A stretch of DNA of 64,000 nucleotides, from NCBI RefSeq assembly GCF_013449735.1, contig NZ_JACBNY010000001.1:124001-188000 (forward strand), read 5' to 3'. Shown one piece after another: positions 61,549-64,000 of this stretch. The notes under the pieces were generated by a model. That model was not told where the DNA came from and did not search any database. It was given only the letters and a program-made list of their open reading frames with translations. Source of the stretch: Pseudolactococcus laudensis (GTDB taxonomy: Bacteria > Bacillota > Bacilli > Lactobacillales > Streptococcaceae). How positions within the stretch are numbered: the first letter of the stretch is position 1; each line of letters begins with the position of its first letter. The translations under genes and the position numbers were made by a program.

Positions 61549-64000
61549 ATGAGCCGAATGATGCCAGCGCGCATCCGTGCCGAGGGTGCGGAACTTTTTG
61601 ACAAAGGACTGATGACCGATGTGTCTGTCAGTGGAATGAAACTTTCGGCTGATGTTGATGGTGAACAAGTCGTTTATGACCTAGACGGGCAAAATGACTT
61701 GTGTTTTTGTGATGTCTTTCAACGTAATAAACGCTATTGTCAACATATTGCTGCTGTCGAAGAATATCTGAAAAAAGCAGATATTGAAGCAATTGAAGAA
61801 GAAAAGAAAGCCTACGAAGCTGAGGTCGAAAAATCAAAAGAATTGCAAGCATCCGCTGACTTTTTAGCTAAAGTCAATGAAGATAAATGGGCAAACCAAT
61901 CGGAAAAAATGATTTTAGAGGTTGAAGTTTCTGACCCTCAGTTAATGGAGTCCTTTTATTATAGTGGTAACTTTTTAGCTTTTACGTTCAAAATTCGTCT
62001 ATCTACCATGTCTCGCTCTTATATCATTAAAGATATTCCGCATTTTATTACCTTGCTTAGAAAAGGTGGCACTTATCTGATTGGGAGCTCACACTATGTG
62101 ACACTAATGCTGTCACATTTTGATAAAGCCAGTCAAGATTTTCTAAGTTATCTATTGAAAATCACGCCGAGCCATGAAGAAATGGCCTTGACGAATCTTT
62201 TTCGTAAGTTGGGGCGATATTTTGTCCCTCATGCAGGACTATTACCTGAGTTATTAGCCTTGACTGCGGCTATGGATTTTTCGATGAAAATATCAGAAAA
62301 ACCAGTCAGATATTTTAGTGTTTTGCCATTAGATGATGAAGGTGACTTGTATCAATTCGAGGTTAAACCTCTGGATGATGTCATTGAGTTAACGATTAAA
62401 GAGATGCCATATCAAACCTTCTTTGACGGTGAGATTATCTATCGGGACCATGTTTTCTATCAGTTGGATGCTGAGCAGTTGGAGATATTGAATCTTTTAT
62501 CCAAGGTGCCAATGGCAACAGACGACTTGAGAATGATTCATTTTGATTATGACGACAAGGATAAATTAGCTCAGGCTTTACAAATTTTTGAAAAATTAGG
62601 ATACGTTGATGCACCTAGTGCCTTTAAAATCCGACCATTTAAACCTCAGTTTAGCTTTGACTTAGATGGTTTCTTAACCTTGCAGATTGCTTTTGATTAT
62701 GGCGATTTTAAAATTACAAGTTTTAGAGATTTAGATACTCTTGATTTTTCACGGCATCTACGTTTAGAAAAACGCATTTTTGATTTGGTCAAACGCTCTG
62801 GCTTTCCAGTCGGTTTTGATACGCAGACAGTGCCACCTAAAGGTGAGGAAATCTATGAGTTTTTCACTGAAATTTTGCCACAATTTGCTAAATTAGGAGA
62901 CGTTACACTTTCACCAAGCATTCAAGAATTACAAATCACAGAGAATTTTGATATTGATATTGACCAAAATGGTGGTTTGTTAGAAATCAATTTCAGTATG
63001 CCTCATGTGCCTGAGCAAGAATTTTCAAAACTTGTGGCGAGACTTCAAGAAAATGCTGGTTATTATGTGACAGAGTCAGGTCAACTTATCTTGCTAGATG
63101 AGCAATTTGATGCGGTCAAGCAAGTCTTGACAGATATGTCAGATGCTGTTCAGGTTGGAGAAGGCAAAATTGCTGTTCCGACTTTTAAAACCTTCCAACT
63201 CTCTAAAATTTTTGGTGACAAGGATGGGGTCTCATTTTCGAAAAAATTTGAAACTTTATATGAGAATTTGACCAATCCACACGCTTTTCCATATCAAAAA
63301 CCAGAACAAATTAAGGCGACTTTACGCCCCTATCAAGAAGACGGTGTGCGTTGGATGAATATGTTGAGTAGCTACCATATGGGTGGTGTACTTGCCGATG
63401 ATATGGGATTAGGTAAAACTTTGCAGTCGATTACTTATCTGGCAAGCAATTTGGCCCAAGGCGATGTTGCCTTGATTGTTTCACCGTCTAGTTTGATTTA
63501 TAACTGGTCGAGTGAGTTTGCTAAATTTGCACCAGACCTTGAAGTTGTCGTTGTGGATGGTACTAAACATGAACGTTCAACGTTAATCAGCAATCCCAAG
63601 ACGCAGATTTTTATCACGAGTTATGGTAGTTTTTTGAAAGATGTGAATACCTATCAAGCGCTTGAGTTAAATTATTTACTAATTGATGAGGCGCAGACGG
63701 TTAAAAACTTTAATTCTAAGACAAACAAAGCATTGTCTCAACTCAAAGTTGACCATACCTTTGCTTTATCTGGTACACCTATTGAAAATCGTGTTGACGA
63801 AATTTGGGCGATTTTCCAAATCATCATGCCGGGGATTTTAGGTGACCGAAAGAAATTTCGTAAACTGAAACATGATGCGATTTCTCGTATGATTCAACCA
63901 TTTGTGATGCGTCGTCGTAAAGAAGATGTTCTTCTGGAATTACCAGACAAGCTTGAAATGATTCAGTATAGTGAGCTTGAGGAGTCGCAAAAAATTATCT
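61549..64000 (+). CDS. SNF2-family DEAD/DEAH-like helicase with SWIM zinc finger, 3' end beyond window
   Basis: The frame is open from ATG 61549 to the end of the window (about 817 codons), so the gene continues past 64000. The N-terminal part has a SWIM-type zinc-binding site (LCFCDVF then YCQHIAAV). A long bacterial SNF2-associated region follows, then the SNF2 ATPase: Walker A DDMGLGKTLQS around codons 616-626 and Walker B LLIDEAQTVKN around codon 710. Bacterial SNF2 proteins of about 1030 residues are common in lactic acid bacteria; their role is ATP-driven remodelling of protein-DNA or RNA complexes. The ribosome binding site is poor (GGGAC). Confidence 0.88.
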   Translation, partial: MSRMMPARIRAEGAELFDKGLMTDVSVSGMKLSADVDGEQVVYDLDGQNDLCFCDVFQRNKRYCQHIAAVEEYLKKADIEAIEEEKKAYEAEVEKSKELQASADFLAKVNEDKWANQSEKMILEVEVSDPQLMESFYYSGNFLAFTFKIRLSTMSRSYIIKDIPHFITLLRKGGTYLIGSSHYVTLMLSHFDKASQDFLSYLLKITPSHEEMALTNLFRKLGRYFVPHAGLLPELLALTAAMDFSMKISEKPVRYFSVLPLDDEGDLYQFEVKPLDDVIELTIKEMPYQTFFDGEIIYRDHVFYQLDAEQLEILNLLSKVPMATDDLRMIHFDYDDKDKLAQALQIFEKLGYVDAPSAFKIRPFKPQFSFDLDGFLTLQIAFDYGDFKITSFRDLDTLDFSRHLRLEKRIFDLVKRSGFPVGFDTQTVPPKGEEIYEFFTEILPQFAKLGDVTLSPSIQELQITENFDIDIDQNGGLLEINFSMPHVPEQEFSKLVARLQENAGYYVTESGQLILLDEQFDAVKQVLTDMSDAVQVGEGKIAVPTFKTFQLSKIFGDKDGVSFSKKFETLYENLTNPHAFPYQKPEQIKATLRPYQEDGVRWMNMLSSYHMGGVLADDMGLGKTLQSITYLASNLAQGDVALIVSPSSLIYNWSSEFAKFAPDLEVVVVDGTKHERSTLISNPKTQIFITSYGSFLKDVNTYQALELNYLLIDEAQTVKNFNSKTNKALSQLKVDHTFALSGTPIENRVDEIWAIFQIIMPGILGDRKKFRKLKHDAISRMIQPFVMRRRKEDVLLELPDKLEMIQYSELEESQKII

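Overview
The window looks like chromosome from a low-GC Gram-positive coccus of the Streptococcaceae, most probably a lactococcus (Lactococcus or Pseudolactococcus group). The signs are AGGAGG-type ribosome binding sites, AT-rich intergenic DNA, a PepX-type X-prolyl dipeptidyl aminopeptidase next to an aquaglyceroporin, a CppA/serine-hydrolase pair, DUF960 and DUF1912 proteins, and a T-box leader. This placement rests on gene content and is inference; no database search was possible.

Layout. 0-6.5 kb: end of a type III glutamine synthetase, a VOC protein, a divergent chorismate mutase/CLC antiporter pair (the CLC has fluoride-type motifs), then msrC-dnaX. 6.5-12.8 kb: an AT-rich accessory stretch with a mini cell-wall protein, gene debris, and a carbohydrate PTS locus. 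A deletion there appears to have fused the broken ends of a PRD regulator and an EIIB gene, leaving EIIC and two class II aldolases. 12.8-23.3 kb: housekeeping blocks (amino-acid ABC transporter, uppP, rpsF-ssb-rpsR, rsuA, recX/rlmD, tRNA-Leu). 23.3-34.3 kb: MFS/LysR pair, YbaB, a T-box that reads as valine-specific, a DUF218 protein, a frameshifted ATPase, valS, rpmF-rpmG. 34.4-44.1 kb: frameshifted DUF4822 lipoprotein, two-component system, FMN-binding-like surface protein, polytopic membrane protein, heterodimeric ABC exporter. 44.1-51.6 kb: dut-radA-yacL-ispD-HD-AIM24-ispF-gltX, which keeps the Bacillus-like order and includes two MEP-pathway genes. 51.6-64 kb: TraX-like protein, class I GATase, pepX, glpF, a complete IS1182-family element, CPBP protease, cppA/serine hydrolase, and the start of a SNF2 helicase that runs off the end.

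Recurrent themes. Several genes look recently broken: a nonsense codon in the PRD regulator, decapitated EIIB, an 8-bp tandem duplication in the ATPase, a 1-bp loss in the lipoprotein, and a lost start plus frameshift in a small membrane protein. There are at least three families of short palindromic repeats: a 48-bp element at 6.2 and 15.4 kb, a tandem 50-bp hairpin behind rpsR, and a roughly 41-45-bp palindrome occurring in pairs at 23.3 and 58.4 kb. The most interesting candidates are the chorismate mutase/CLC-F pairing, the DUF4822/TCS/FMN-binding module, the displaced valine T-box, and the structured leader in front of yacL.
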